DNA from: a virus
Length of the DNA stretch: 20,563 bases
Direction: 5' to 3' (one strand)
Virus record (IMG/VR): IMGVR_UViG_3300007541_000310
Location: 1 to 20,563 of that record
The notes under the pieces were generated by a model. The model saw nothing but the letters and a program-made list of their open reading frames with translations. It searched no databases and was not told where the DNA came from. A program made the position numbers and the translations under genes. Of this stretch, positions 9,155 to 16,392 are shown piece by piece; the first letter of the stretch is position 1, and each line of letters begins with the position of its first letter.

Positions 9155-10657
9155 ATGGCTACAGTAACTCAAACCATATCAAGAACTATAGTTGGGATTA
9201 ATCCAATAGGAAATAATATTTGGCAGGTTGAATTTAACCCTGCTCAAACTCAAATATCATCGAATGTTTTAACTAATCCTGTAGTATATCTTTCAAGCTC
9301 AGCCCAACCTGTTATCTTAAATCCATATCTTAACAATTTAGGAAACTGGAACTCTAACGATTATAACGCTATCATTAATAACGCTGATGTTTATAGAGAA
9401 AATAAATTTTTGTTTGATGTAGACTATAGTACAAACCAACAAGTCCCCGTCAACTACGAAGGAATTATCTCAGGATCTGCAACACGAGCCACAATCCCAG
9501 AATCAAATTATACTTCAATATTCTGGAATCGAATTCGTTATGATGGATCTAGAAATACAACAGATGGGTTTAATAACGCTAATGTTGGTAGCTCAAATAC
9601 TATCCAAACTGAGCAAAATATGGATTTACAACCCTCTACTTTAGGTTTAGCAGCCACTAGTAGAGGCACATCAGTTGGTTTATATTACTATTGGGCCGGT
9701 GGTACTGACCCAGAAGTACCGGGTGCAACAAATTTCCAAATTAAATTTATGTTTGATGAAAATGGAAACGTGTTTACCCCTGATATCTCTAGTTCATACT
9801 ACTACGATTTACTTTATAGTTTCCCTGCTAATTCATACGCTAACGTAATTCCATATAACAAAGATGGTTCTACTACAGCACAAAATAGTGTTCAAGCTAG
9901 TATCCAAGGTATTAGACAAGTATTTTGGCCAGGTGTATACTTTAACGCTTATTTAACAAGTCAATCGGGATCAACAGTAAATAACGATTTCTACTATGAA
10001 ATCTTGAATACTAAAAATCAATTAGGCACTTTAACAAACTCATATTCACCTACATACTGGTTTACCACAGCTTCAGGTGACACAAGTACTTTACTTCTTA
10101 GCAATACTATAAGAGGTGTAATGTATAATAACGCAGGTGCTTTAACAGATCCCAATCTAGGTCTTTGGGGAGAATATGGTAAAGAAGGGCTTTTTTACCA
10201 AATAACGGGTAGTGATACTTATCCCAATAGAAGAGGATTTGATGAAACTACCTTACCTATTTTACCTTCTCCATATGAGTTAATCTATGATTTAAGCCCA
10301 CCTAACCTATACTTCTCAGGTTCTTTTAGTCCATTCCCAGATATAGTAAGAATATCAGATGAAAATGATGCTAACTACACATACAGAACTATTGAAAAAG
10401 TGGTTTTACAAGCATCTACTACTGCCTATCTTACTCTTAGAGGAGCTTTAAGTGGTGATTTTATTGAAGCTAATGGACGAGTTAATAAAGTTACTTTACT
10501 TAGACTTGTCCCTGCTCCTGAAAAGTTATACCTTAACGTAACAAAGATAGGAGGCGATTCAGGTCCCGGCTTTATCCTACCAGCTAACCCAAGTCAAAAG
10601 TTAATAGATAATTTTCCAAACATAATTGATAACTTATCATCGAAAAATTTAATATAA
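9155..10657 (+). CDS. Structural tail protein, unknown subtype
   Basis: This 500-aa protein is rich in Asn, Ser, Thr, Tyr and Gly, with almost no Lys-rich or catalytic-looking stretch, as expected for a virion protein. An N-terminal beta-rich part (WQVEFNPAQTQISSNVLTNP) leads into a conserved-looking block near residues 65-115 (WNSNDYNAIINNADVYRENK, then FDVDYSTNQQVPVNYEGIIS and SGSATRATIPESNYTS). The C-terminal hundred residues (DENDANYTYRTIEKVVLQAS to LRLVPAPEKLYLNVTK) form a separate strand-rich domain. I recognise this architecture as a recurrent phage structural type but cannot assign a T4 number. It begins 3 nt after the 1376-aa gene and is the last gene before the second ATATTTATA motif, so it closes the baseplate transcription unit. 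Confidence 0.75.
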   Translation: MATVTQTISRTIVGINPIGNNIWQVEFNPAQTQISSNVLTNPVVYLSSSAQPVILNPYLNNLGNWNSNDYNAIINNADVYRENKFLFDVDYSTNQQVPVNYEGIISGSATRATIPESNYTSIFWNRIRYDGSRNTTDGFNNANVGSSNTIQTEQNMDLQPSTLGLAATSRGTSVGLYYYWAGGTDPEVPGATNFQIKFMFDENGNVFTPDISSSYYYDLLYSFPANSYANVIPYNKDGSTTAQNSVQASIQGIRQVFWPGVYFNAYLTSQSGSTVNNDFYYEILNTKNQLGTLTNSYSPTYWFTTASGDTSTLLLSNTIRGVMYNNAGALTDPNLGLWGEYGKEGLFYQITGSDTYPNRRGFDETTLPILPSPYELIYDLSPPNLYFSGSFSPFPDIVRISDENDANYTYRTIEKVVLQASTTAYLTLRGALSGDFIEANGRVNKVTLLRLVPAPEKLYLNVTKIGGDSGPGFILPANPSQKLIDNFPNIIDNLSSKNLI

Positions 10658-10658
10658 T

Positions 10659-10668
10659 ATATTTATAA
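10659..10668. promoter_or_regulatory. ATATTTATA intergenic motif, copy 2
   Basis: ATATTTATAA lies in the 30-nt gap between the 500-aa and 219-aa tail genes, 19 nt before the ATG at 10688. This is the only copy with enough room downstream for a transcription start and a short leader. A 12-bp perfect palindrome follows it. The role is inferred from its exclusive intergenic placement. Confidence 0.5.
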
Positions 10669-10670
10669 CA

Positions 10671-10682
10671 AAATACGTATTT
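10671..10682. repeat. 12-bp perfect palindrome AAATACGTATTT
   Basis: The inverted repeat has no loop and is centred on ACGT. It lies between motif copy 2 and the 219-aa gene start. It could be a small operator-like site or a restriction/modification target; it lacks a following T-run, so it is not a standard terminator. Confidence 0.4.
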
Positions 10683-10687
10683 AAAAA

Positions 10688-11347
10688 ATGGGATATTTAA
10701 ATAATTCAGTAGTAACAGTTGATGCTATCTTAACCGATAAAGGTAGAGAGTTACTCGCTAAAAACGACGGAACATTCCGCATCACTCAATTTGCTTTGTC
10801 TGATGACGAGATAGATTATACTCTTTATAATCCTAACAACCCTTCAGGTTCAGCTTACTACGGCCAAGCAATTGACAATATGCCTTTGTTAGAGGCATTT
10901 CCTCTTGTAACTCAAGAAATGAAGTATGTGTTAACTACACTACCTCGTGGAACCTCTAAGATGCCTGTTCTTGATTTAGGATATTCAAATATCACATTAA
11001 AACAAGGTGCTTCACTTGCTGTCACTCCTCAAACATTAAACTATATTGGTGGTACAACTACATACGAAACCAATGGTTATACTGCTACTATAAGTGATGT
11101 AAGAACATTAAGCACATTTAACGGGGTAGGTATTAATACTCCCGAAGCCGTTGCTCTAAACAGCACTACAACAGTAGGAACTAACGTTTCTAAAACAGTA
11201 GTAGGTACTACAATTAACCTAACTGCAACAACAGTTAATACTCTATTTGGTTCAAATACAATCTTACAAGCAACTCTTACAGTAGTAGGTAGAGATTCAG
11301 GAGCTAGATTGACTATCCCAGTAACTATTACTAAAACTTCTAATTAA
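10688..11347 (+). CDS. Structural tail protein with LTDKGRELLA N-terminus
   Basis: The 219-aa product begins with a motif found in many phage structural proteins: MGYLNNSVVTVDAILTDKGR followed by ELLAKNDGTFRITQFALSDDEIDYTLYN (residues 1-48). An aromatic, Pro/Gly-containing link follows (GQAIDNMPLLEAFPLVTQEM), then a long Thr/Ser/Val-rich beta segment to the C-terminus that resembles an Ig-like or bacterial adhesin domain (TISDVRTLSTFNGVG, TLTVVGRDSGARLTIPVTI). It is the first gene after motif copy 2. The next gene starts 5 nt after its stop. A fibre, spike or decorating protein of the tail is the most likely identity, based on composition and neighbours; no enzymatic motif is visible. Confidence 0.78.
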   Translation: MGYLNNSVVTVDAILTDKGRELLAKNDGTFRITQFALSDDEIDYTLYNPNNPSGSAYYGQAIDNMPLLEAFPLVTQEMKYVLTTLPRGTSKMPVLDLGYSNITLKQGASLAVTPQTLNYIGGTTTYETNGYTATISDVRTLSTFNGVGINTPEAVALNSTTTVGTNVSKTVVGTTINLTATTVNTLFGSNTILQATLTVVGRDSGARLTIPVTITKTSN

Positions 11348-11352
11348 TAGAT

Positions 11353-12387
11353 ATGTCGTTTAAAAGATTTACCCCTTCAGATTTTTTAGTATCAGCTGAT
11401 TCTGTTACTTCTCCTTGCTGGGCTAACAATGTTAATACTTTAACATCATTTCCTACTTCTTCTACTCAAGAGGCAAGTTCACAAGGTGACTATGTTTTAG
11501 CAGTTTACAATACTGTAGCAACCTATGATTCTGCTTCAATTCAATTCTACATTGGATATTGTGATGCAAATGGTTCAGGTTCAACTGCCTATAATACTGC
11601 AATCCCTAGTTTAAGTCCTTCAAGAACACTTTACGGTCAATATAGAAACCTTATTCTTGAAGATGAGAATTCAGGATTTATTTTTGGTGATGTAACTAGT
11701 TCTCAATTCTTTGCTATCTCAGTTGAAAGATCAAGTTACAAGCAATCTTTGATGCCTGGTACTTTGAATCTTAAACTAACTAATGGCGCGGCAAATGTAT
11801 ACCTTACTGATAATAGTAATGATGTTTCAGTTGTTCCTTACATTAATGGTACAAGAGTTTACCAGTTAATCTCGGGTTCAAATGGAACCAATAGTGGTAC
11901 TACACCAACAGGAGCTTCTGCAGCCGGTTATACAGCTTCAGGTTCTTATGGTTGGTTTGTGCCTGATATGGGAACTATTCTTTTAAATGCCAAAGCATTA
12001 CAACTCCCAGCAACTGCAGGTGGTATTGCCTTAGCTCCTTCAACAGGTAGCTCAAACGTAGCTAATGGTTTAAACAATACAATTATGTATAGAACCATTA
12101 ATTCTGGAGCAAGCTTCCAATTACTTTCTCAGGAAAATGTTACTTCAGATTATGTGTTTGTAAGACCACAAAACGCTGAATTCAATTATACAACTAACCC
12201 ATCATTTATCTCGGGTTCAACCGGTGAAGTTATTTATCCAACTTTCATCAACAATCCTCAAACCTATATTACAACAGTAGGTTTATACAATGATGCAAAC
12301 GAATTGTTAGCTGTAGCTAAACTTTCTAGACCACTTGTTAAAGACTTCACTAAAGAAGCTTTAATTCGCGTTAAGCTAGACTTCTAA
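11353..12387 (+). CDS. Tail structural protein, paralogue A of a tandem pair
   Basis: This 344-aa, Ser/Thr/Asn/Gly-rich protein opens MSFKRFTPSDFLVSADSVTS and runs through a beta-rich body. A low-complexity linker (SGSNGTNSGTTPTGASAAG, about 174-192) is followed by an aromatic segment SYGWFVPDMGTILLNAKAL. The C-terminal module carries AEFNYTTNPS (275-284) and TTVGLYNDANELLAVAKLS (307-325), and ends in VKLDF. The same C-terminal module occurs in the next gene, so the pair likely attaches to the same partner with different N-terminal domains. A tail-fibre or baseplate-appendage role is inferred. It starts 5 nt after the 219-aa gene and has no Shine-Dalgarno site. Confidence 0.78.
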   Translation: MSFKRFTPSDFLVSADSVTSPCWANNVNTLTSFPTSSTQEASSQGDYVLAVYNTVATYDSASIQFYIGYCDANGSGSTAYNTAIPSLSPSRTLYGQYRNLILEDENSGFIFGDVTSSQFFAISVERSSYKQSLMPGTLNLKLTNGAANVYLTDNSNDVSVVPYINGTRVYQLISGSNGTNSGTTPTGASAAGYTASGSYGWFVPDMGTILLNAKALQLPATAGGIALAPSTGSSNVANGLNNTIMYRTINSGASFQLLSQENVTSDYVFVRPQNAEFNYTTNPSFISGSTGEVIYPTFINNPQTYITTVGLYNDANELLAVAKLSRPLVKDFTKEALIRVKLDF

Positions 12388-12390
12388 TGA

Positions 12391-13380
12391 ATGAGTGCTT
12401 GGAAACAATTTTTATCAAGTGATATAATTGTTAACCCGTTTGTGGTTAACAAAGGTTTTACTTTTCCTTATACAAGCTTTTACACTGAATCTAGTGGGCA
12501 ATATGTTGGAATAGATCGATTCCTTGGAAAAAATACTCCTTGGGATGTGGCTATAGGTCAAAATGCTACAACAGGTGAAAATCAAGTTGAATACGAAGCT
12601 CTTGTTTACAGAAATGTAAAGCAACTTTACTACTCAAACTTTATATCCTCAAGCACTGGTGATAACGTTAACCAAAGAATCTTAATCCCTGGATTTAACA
12701 CTTCAGGTAATGCTTTTATAGGATCCAAAACGAACCCAGCATTTGATAATTTTCTCCAAAGCACTTTAACACCTAATAGATATTTTCCTACTGCCTCTAA
12801 CGCTGAAGTAGCAGTTATATCAATTCCTTCTAAAATTTATGGAGAATATATAGCTCCTAATAGTTTTATTTTATCTTACCCAAGTCTAAATTCAACCATT
12901 ACAGACGATGGTGAAGGTAATCTAAACATCTCAGGTAGTGCTGTGGGTGAAGGGTATATAGGTAATATAATTTACACACAGGGTATTGCAATTTTAACAT
13001 CTAATACTCAACCCGATATTGCAGGTTATAATTTAAATGACTATGTAACTGATACAGATGTTACTTGTTCATTTACATCTGCAATGACTATTTGGGAAAC
13101 CCAATACAAATGTACTCTTAGAGAAAGCGAATTTAATTGTACTTTAAATCCTTCTGCTCAAACAAGCGGATCTTTTTATAGTTTTAGTGGTAGTCAATTC
13201 TACCAGCCATTTGATGGCACTTTAGCAGATAATGTGACAGGTTCATATTTTGCTCCTTACGTAACAACAGTTGGTCTATATGATGAGATGCAAAATCTCT
13301 TAGCAGTAGGTAAACTATCTCAACCTTTACCCACATCAGCTACAACCGACACAACTATTTTAGTTAACTTAGACTTCTAA
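12391..13380 (+). CDS. Tail structural protein, paralogue B of a tandem pair
   Basis: This 329-aa protein starts MSAWKQFLSSDIIVNPFVVN, comparable to the MSFKRFTPSDFLVSADSVTS opening of the preceding gene. Its C-terminus repeats the shared module: SEFNCTLNPS (246-255), TTVGLYDEMQNLLAVGKLS (292-310) and a final NLDF. The central part differs from paralogue A (LYYSNFISSSTGDNVNQRIL, YIGNIIYTQGIAIL). Three Cys residues cluster just before the module (CSFTSAM, YKCTLRE, FNCTLN), unlike the Cys-poor neighbours, which could mean a metal or disulfide site. The preceding stop is a tandem TAA TGA, with the ATG directly after it. Domain duplication and divergence is the best explanation of the pair; the receptor or partner is unknown. 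Confidence 0.78.
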   Translation: MSAWKQFLSSDIIVNPFVVNKGFTFPYTSFYTESSGQYVGIDRFLGKNTPWDVAIGQNATTGENQVEYEALVYRNVKQLYYSNFISSSTGDNVNQRILIPGFNTSGNAFIGSKTNPAFDNFLQSTLTPNRYFPTASNAEVAVISIPSKIYGEYIAPNSFILSYPSLNSTITDDGEGNLNISGSAVGEGYIGNIIYTQGIAILTSNTQPDIAGYNLNDYVTDTDVTCSFTSAMTIWETQYKCTLRESEFNCTLNPSAQTSGSFYSFSGSQFYQPFDGTLADNVTGSYFAPYVTTVGLYDEMQNLLAVGKLSQPLPTSATTDTTILVNLDF

Positions 13381-13383
13381 AAA

Positions 13384-13824
13384 ATGTGGAAATTTAATGG
13401 TGAAGAAATCACTGACATCGATCAGTTCCCATCTGGTACCTTTGGTTTTGTATATAGGGTACTTAACAAAGAAACTGGCAAGGCGTATATTGGTAAAAAA
13501 GTGTTGTACCACAGCACAAAAAAGAAATTAACCAAAAAAGAACTTACAGAGATAGAAGGACAAGGTCGTAGACCATCTTTCCGTCTTGTTGTAAAAGAAT
13601 CAGATTGGAAATCTTATTGGGGTTCTAACAAACTTCTTAAAGAAGAATTACAAGCTAACAAAGACAATTTTGAACGCTCAATTATATGTTTAGCTAAAGA
13701 TAAAAAACAGCTAACATACTTTGAAACCAAATATCTATTTATCTATTCAGTACTTGAAAAACCAGAGGAGTTCTATAACGATAATATTTTAGGAAAATTC
13801 TTTACAAAAGATTTGGCTTCTTAA
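13384..13824 (+). CDS. GIY-YIG nuclease-like protein
   Basis: The 146-aa product has the core of a GIY-YIG nuclease: GFVYRVLNKETGKAYIGKK at residues 21-39, where FVY replaces the usual GIY and AYIG supplies the second half. It continues with DWKSYWGSNKLLKEEL (74-89) and a candidate catalytic Glu in YFETKYLF (E114). Related small proteins occur widely in T4-like phages, either as Seg-type homing endonucleases or as resident nucleases of unclear role. There is no separate DNA-binding module, and it does not interrupt another gene, so a free-standing nuclease used in DNA processing is as likely as a homing enzyme. It begins 3 nt after the tail paralogue and is therefore transcribed with structural genes, yet sits beside the replication genes. 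Activity is not certain because the first motif is divergent. Confidence 0.75.
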   Translation: MWKFNGEEITDIDQFPSGTFGFVYRVLNKETGKAYIGKKVLYHSTKKKLTKKELTEIEGQGRRPSFRLVVKESDWKSYWGSNKLLKEELQANKDNFERSIICLAKDKKQLTYFETKYLFIYSVLEKPEEFYNDNILGKFFTKDLAS

Positions 13825-13836
13825 AAGATTTTTCGT

Positions 13837-13847
13837 ATATTCTATAA
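13837..13847. promoter_or_regulatory. Variant intergenic motif ATATTCTATAA before the primase
   Basis: The 23-nt gap before the primase contains ATATTCTATAA, which is the ATATTTATAA motif with one inserted C. It directly abuts the GTG start. Upstream is a T-run and TCG (GATTTTTCG), which could form another promoter element. It may be a motif variant or a promoter of a different class for replication genes. Confidence 0.35.
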
Positions 13848-14780
13848 GTGGTTAATCAACTCCTTGTAGCACTTGTCAATTCTGTCTTAGGATCAGGAAA
13901 ACCGACTGCAAGAGGTAACCAAGCCCACACCTGTCCATTCTGCCACCATCACAAACCTAAACTAGAGATAAATTTTAGTGAAGGGAATGGAGATAAAAAC
14001 CCGTGGCATTGTTGGGTGTGTGGGAAAAAAGGAGTAAAGCTTATCACCCTATTTAAACAAATTGGGGCTTCTGAAGATAAACTAAACGAACTACGCAGTT
14101 TAGTAAAATCTTCTTATAAAGATGAGCAAATCCAAACCCAAGAAGCAATTAAACTCCCAGACGAGTTTAAACCTCTATCTGAAATTACCGAAAAAGATAT
14201 TATAGGAAGACACGCTCTTATATATCTTAAAAAACGCGGTATTGCCAAAGCAGATATTCTTAGGTACAACATAGGGTATTGTGAAGGAGGAAAATACGAT
14301 AAAATGATAATTGTTCCTTCATACGATGAGTTTGGGAAACTTAACTACTTTGTAGCTAGAAACTTTAACCCAAACTCTCCAGTAAAATACAAAAACCCGC
14401 CTATTGGCAAGAACATTATACCATTTGAGCTGTTTATAAATTGGTCTTCACCGCTTATATTATGCGAAGGACCATTTGACGCAATCTCTATCAAACGTAA
14501 TGCAATCCCGCTTTTAGGAAAACATATACAACCAAACCTGATGAAGCGCATTGTAACTTCTCAAGTTGAAAAAGTATATATTGCGTTAGATAAAGACGCT
14601 CAAAAAGATGCTTTAAAATTTGCTGAACTACTCTTGGCGGAGGGAAAAGAAGTTTATATCGTTGATATGGACGAGAAAGATCCAAATGAAATGGGTTTTG
14701 GACATTTTACAAAACTTATTCAAGAAACATACCCAATTAATATCTTTGACCTGATGTCAAGGAAGATTTCACTAATATGA
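13848..14780 (+). CDS. DNA primase, T4 gp61-like (zinc finger plus TOPRIM)
   Basis: This protein synthesises RNA primers for lagging-strand replication, acting with the replicative helicase. The 310-aa length is close to T4 gp61 (342 aa). Residues 29-58 form a zinc-binding site with C29-P-F-C32 and C55-W-V-C58, the DNA-reading finger of DnaG-type primases. A TOPRIM domain spans about 200-285: the catalytic Glu is in LILCEGPFD (E207), the DxD is in ALDKDA (D248, D250), and a further acidic DPNE lies at 278-281. The start is GTG at 13848 because an in-frame TAA lies immediately upstream and no ATG occurs before the zinc finger. The stop overlaps the next gene start as ATGA, so the nuclease downstream is translationally coupled. 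No helicase fusion is present. Confidence 0.9.
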   Translation: MVNQLLVALVNSVLGSGKPTARGNQAHTCPFCHHHKPKLEINFSEGNGDKNPWHCWVCGKKGVKLITLFKQIGASEDKLNELRSLVKSSYKDEQIQTQEAIKLPDEFKPLSEITEKDIIGRHALIYLKKRGIAKADILRYNIGYCEGGKYDKMIIVPSYDEFGKLNYFVARNFNPNSPVKYKNPPIGKNIIPFELFINWSSPLILCEGPFDAISIKRNAIPLLGKHIQPNLMKRIVTSQVEKVYIALDKDAQKDALKFAELLLAEGKEVYIVDMDEKDPNEMGFGHFTKLIQETYPINIFDLMSRKISLI

Positions 14781-15565
14781 TAGATAAAGGAACTAAAATT
14801 TATAAAAAAAGCGTTACAAGAATTCTTGAAGTAGACCAAGATGCAAAGCAGGTAAATTTTTTAGATACACGTTTTTACAGAAAAGGAGAAGAATACTATC
14901 CTTCAATCACCTCAGTTTTACAATACTTCCCTAAAAACAAATTCTTTGAGAACTGGCTTAAAGATGTTGGTCATAATTCGGAAGTTATAGTTCGCAAAGC
15001 AGCAGATGAGGGAACACAAGTCCACGAAGCTATTGAAGCTTATTTAGAGGGAAAACAAATTTCGTGGTTAAACGAATTCGGTCAAGCCAACTATTCTTTA
15101 GATGTTTGGAAAAATATCTTGAAATTTGATGAGTTTTGGAAGCAAGTTAAACCAACCCTCATCGAAAGTGAAATCCACCTATTCTCAGATGAAGCTAAAA
15201 TTGCAGGAACTTGTGACCTGGTTTTAGAGATTAATGGTGAAATGTGGATTTTGGATATCAAAACCTCAAATAGTCTTCATACAAGCCAAGATCTTCAAAT
15301 TGCCGCTTACGCTAAAATGTGGAATGAAAGCTTTGAAGAGAAAGTTAAGCGCACAGGTATCCTTTGGCTTAAATCATCTAAAAGAGGACCAGACAAATCA
15401 GGGAAGAAAATTCAAGGCAAAGGTTGGGAAATTTACGAATCAGATCGCTCAATAGAGGAAAACTGGAAGTACTTCGAAAACATTCTTGAACTATATCACC
15501 TTGAAAATCCAAATGCTAAACCCGCATTTGAAAGTTTCCCCTTAACAATTCAATTAGAGGGTTGA
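14777..15565 (+). CDS. PD-(D/E)XK exonuclease, RecB/Cas4-like
   Basis: This 262-aa nuclease probably processes DNA ends during phage replication or recombination. The motifs of the RecB/Cas4 branch are in order: YPSITSVLQYFP (41-52), a helix with GTQVHEAIEAYLEG (79-92, H83/E84), AGTCDLVLEINGEMWILDIKT (143-163, giving D147, D160 and K162 of the D-x(n)-D-x-K core), and the QxxxY motif at Q174-Y178 (LQIAAYA). No Cys cluster for an iron-sulfur site is seen, unlike many Cas4 proteins. It overlaps the primase stop by 4 nt (ATGA) and ends at the third ATATTTATA motif, so primase and nuclease form a two-gene unit. Its role could be equivalent to the T4 gp46/47-type or lambda exo-type processing step; that link is inferred. 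Confidence 0.88.
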   Translation: MIDKGTKIYKKSVTRILEVDQDAKQVNFLDTRFYRKGEEYYPSITSVLQYFPKNKFFENWLKDVGHNSEVIVRKAADEGTQVHEAIEAYLEGKQISWLNEFGQANYSLDVWKNILKFDEFWKQVKPTLIESEIHLFSDEAKIAGTCDLVLEINGEMWILDIKTSNSLHTSQDLQIAAYAKMWNESFEEKVKRTGILWLKSSKRGPDKSGKKIQGKGWEIYESDRSIEENWKYFENILELYHLENPNAKPAFESFPLTIQLEG

Positions 15566-15573
15566 TATTTATA
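15565..15573. promoter_or_regulatory. ATATTTATA intergenic motif, copy 3
   Basis: GATATTTATAC starts just before the end of the nuclease gene (the motif's first A is the last base of its TGA stop) and precedes the kinase ATG at 15589 by 15 nt. A 10-bp palindrome lies between. It marks the border between the replication pair and the kinase/metalloprotease group. Confidence 0.5.
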
Positions 15574-15576
15574 CGC

Positions 15577-15586
15577 AAACGCGTTT
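15577..15586. repeat. 10-bp perfect palindrome AAACGCGTTT
   Basis: This loop-free inverted repeat is centred on CGCG and located 3 nt after motif copy 3 and 2 nt before the kinase start. It parallels the palindrome that follows motif copy 2. It is not followed by a T-run. Confidence 0.4.
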
Positions 15587-15588
15587 AA

Positions 15589-16392
15589 ATGATCAGTCTT
15601 GTTCAATTACTGGAAGAACTCTCCTCTAGACCCAAAGCCATAATTTTTGCTGGCTCACCGGGTGCTGGAAAGAGTTCTTTTGTAAAAGATGCTATCGAAG
15701 AATTTAATATGAAAGTATTAAATGTTGACGATTACTATAAAGAAAATATGAGACAAGCTGGTCAATCTCTTGATGTTAAAAATGCTAGTAGAGAAGGTAG
15801 AAGTAAATCATCTTCAGCTATGCAGAAAGCTATTAAGAGCTACCAAAGTGCATTGACTCAAGCTATGAACAACGATGAAAACATAGTTTTAGATGCCACT
15901 TCAGGATCCTTAAAAAAGACTGCTGAATTAAGAAATGAACTTAATATGGCAGGTTATGATGTAATGATGATTTATGTGCATTCTTCACTTAAAAAAGCTC
16001 TCAAAAGAAATGATAGACGTTTTGAAAAAACTCAAGGACAGGAGCGTAGCTTACCTCCAGATGTGGTTGTTAAGACTTGGGCAAATGTCACAAGAAATTA
16101 CAACCAATATAGAAACATATTTGGTGACGATTTTGTGTCTGTTGTAAATGACGAAAAACCATTTACACTTTCATCTTACGATGATATAAAAAAGATATAT
16201 TTGGATCCTTACCAACCCAAAGATTCTCTACCAACATCACCACAAGATCAAGCATATCAAGATAAAATTGAAGCTGAAAATAGAGCTTATGTAGATGACT
16301 TTATTTCAAAAAGAAAAGCCCAAGATATCATAGACAACTCTGTATCTAAAGAGGATGTTAAAGTTAAAGTAAAACAATTCCTATCCAAATGA
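15589..16392 (+). CDS. Zeta-toxin-like P-loop kinase
   Basis: This 267-aa protein has a full nucleotide kinase core of the zeta-toxin/polynucleotide-kinase type. The Walker A loop is GSPGAGKSS (22-30), preceded by the hydrophobic strand AIIFA. An acidic NVDDYY (45-50) sits where zeta toxins and related kinases bind substrate. NIVLDATSG (98-106) matches the second strand with its acidic residue, and a basic lid region follows (LKRNDRR, 138-144). Zeta proteins phosphorylate UDP-GlcNAc, but the substrate here cannot be read from sequence. The C-terminal 70 residues are charged and probably an extra helical tail. No epsilon-type antitoxin gene is next to it. It overlaps the metalloprotease gene by 4 nt (ATGA), so the two are co-expressed. 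Alternatives include an RNA/DNA end kinase. Confidence 0.82.
   Translation: MISLVQLLEELSSRPKAIIFAGSPGAGKSSFVKDAIEEFNMKVLNVDDYYKENMRQAGQSLDVKNASREGRSKSSSAMQKAIKSYQSALTQAMNNDENIVLDATSGSLKKTAELRNELNMAGYDVMMIYVHSSLKKALKRNDRRFEKTQGQERSLPPDVVVKTWANVTRNYNQYRNIFGDDFVSVVNDEKPFTLSSYDDIKKIYLDPYQPKDSLPTSPQDQAYQDKIEAENRAYVDDFISKRKAQDIIDNSVSKEDVKVKVKQFLSK

Noticed and set aside
10671-10682. Rho-independent terminator at the AAATACGTATTT palindrome
   Set aside because: The stem is short and AT-rich with no loop and no T-run after it on the coding strand.
13384-13824. Intron-encoded homing endonuclease
   Set aside because: The flanking genes are complete, and no split gene or intron border is visible around it.
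15234-15455. Second + strand frame inside the nuclease gene
   Set aside because: It overlaps the catalytic core of the PD-(D/E)XK nuclease in another frame and has no motif of its own.
14777-15565. CRISPR-associated Cas4
   Set aside because: There is no CRISPR array or other cas gene, no Cys cluster for an iron-sulfur site, and the gene is coupled to a phage primase.
15589-16392. Zeta/epsilon toxin-antitoxin system
   Set aside because: No small antitoxin-like gene flanks the kinase; the neighbours are a nuclease and a metalloprotease.
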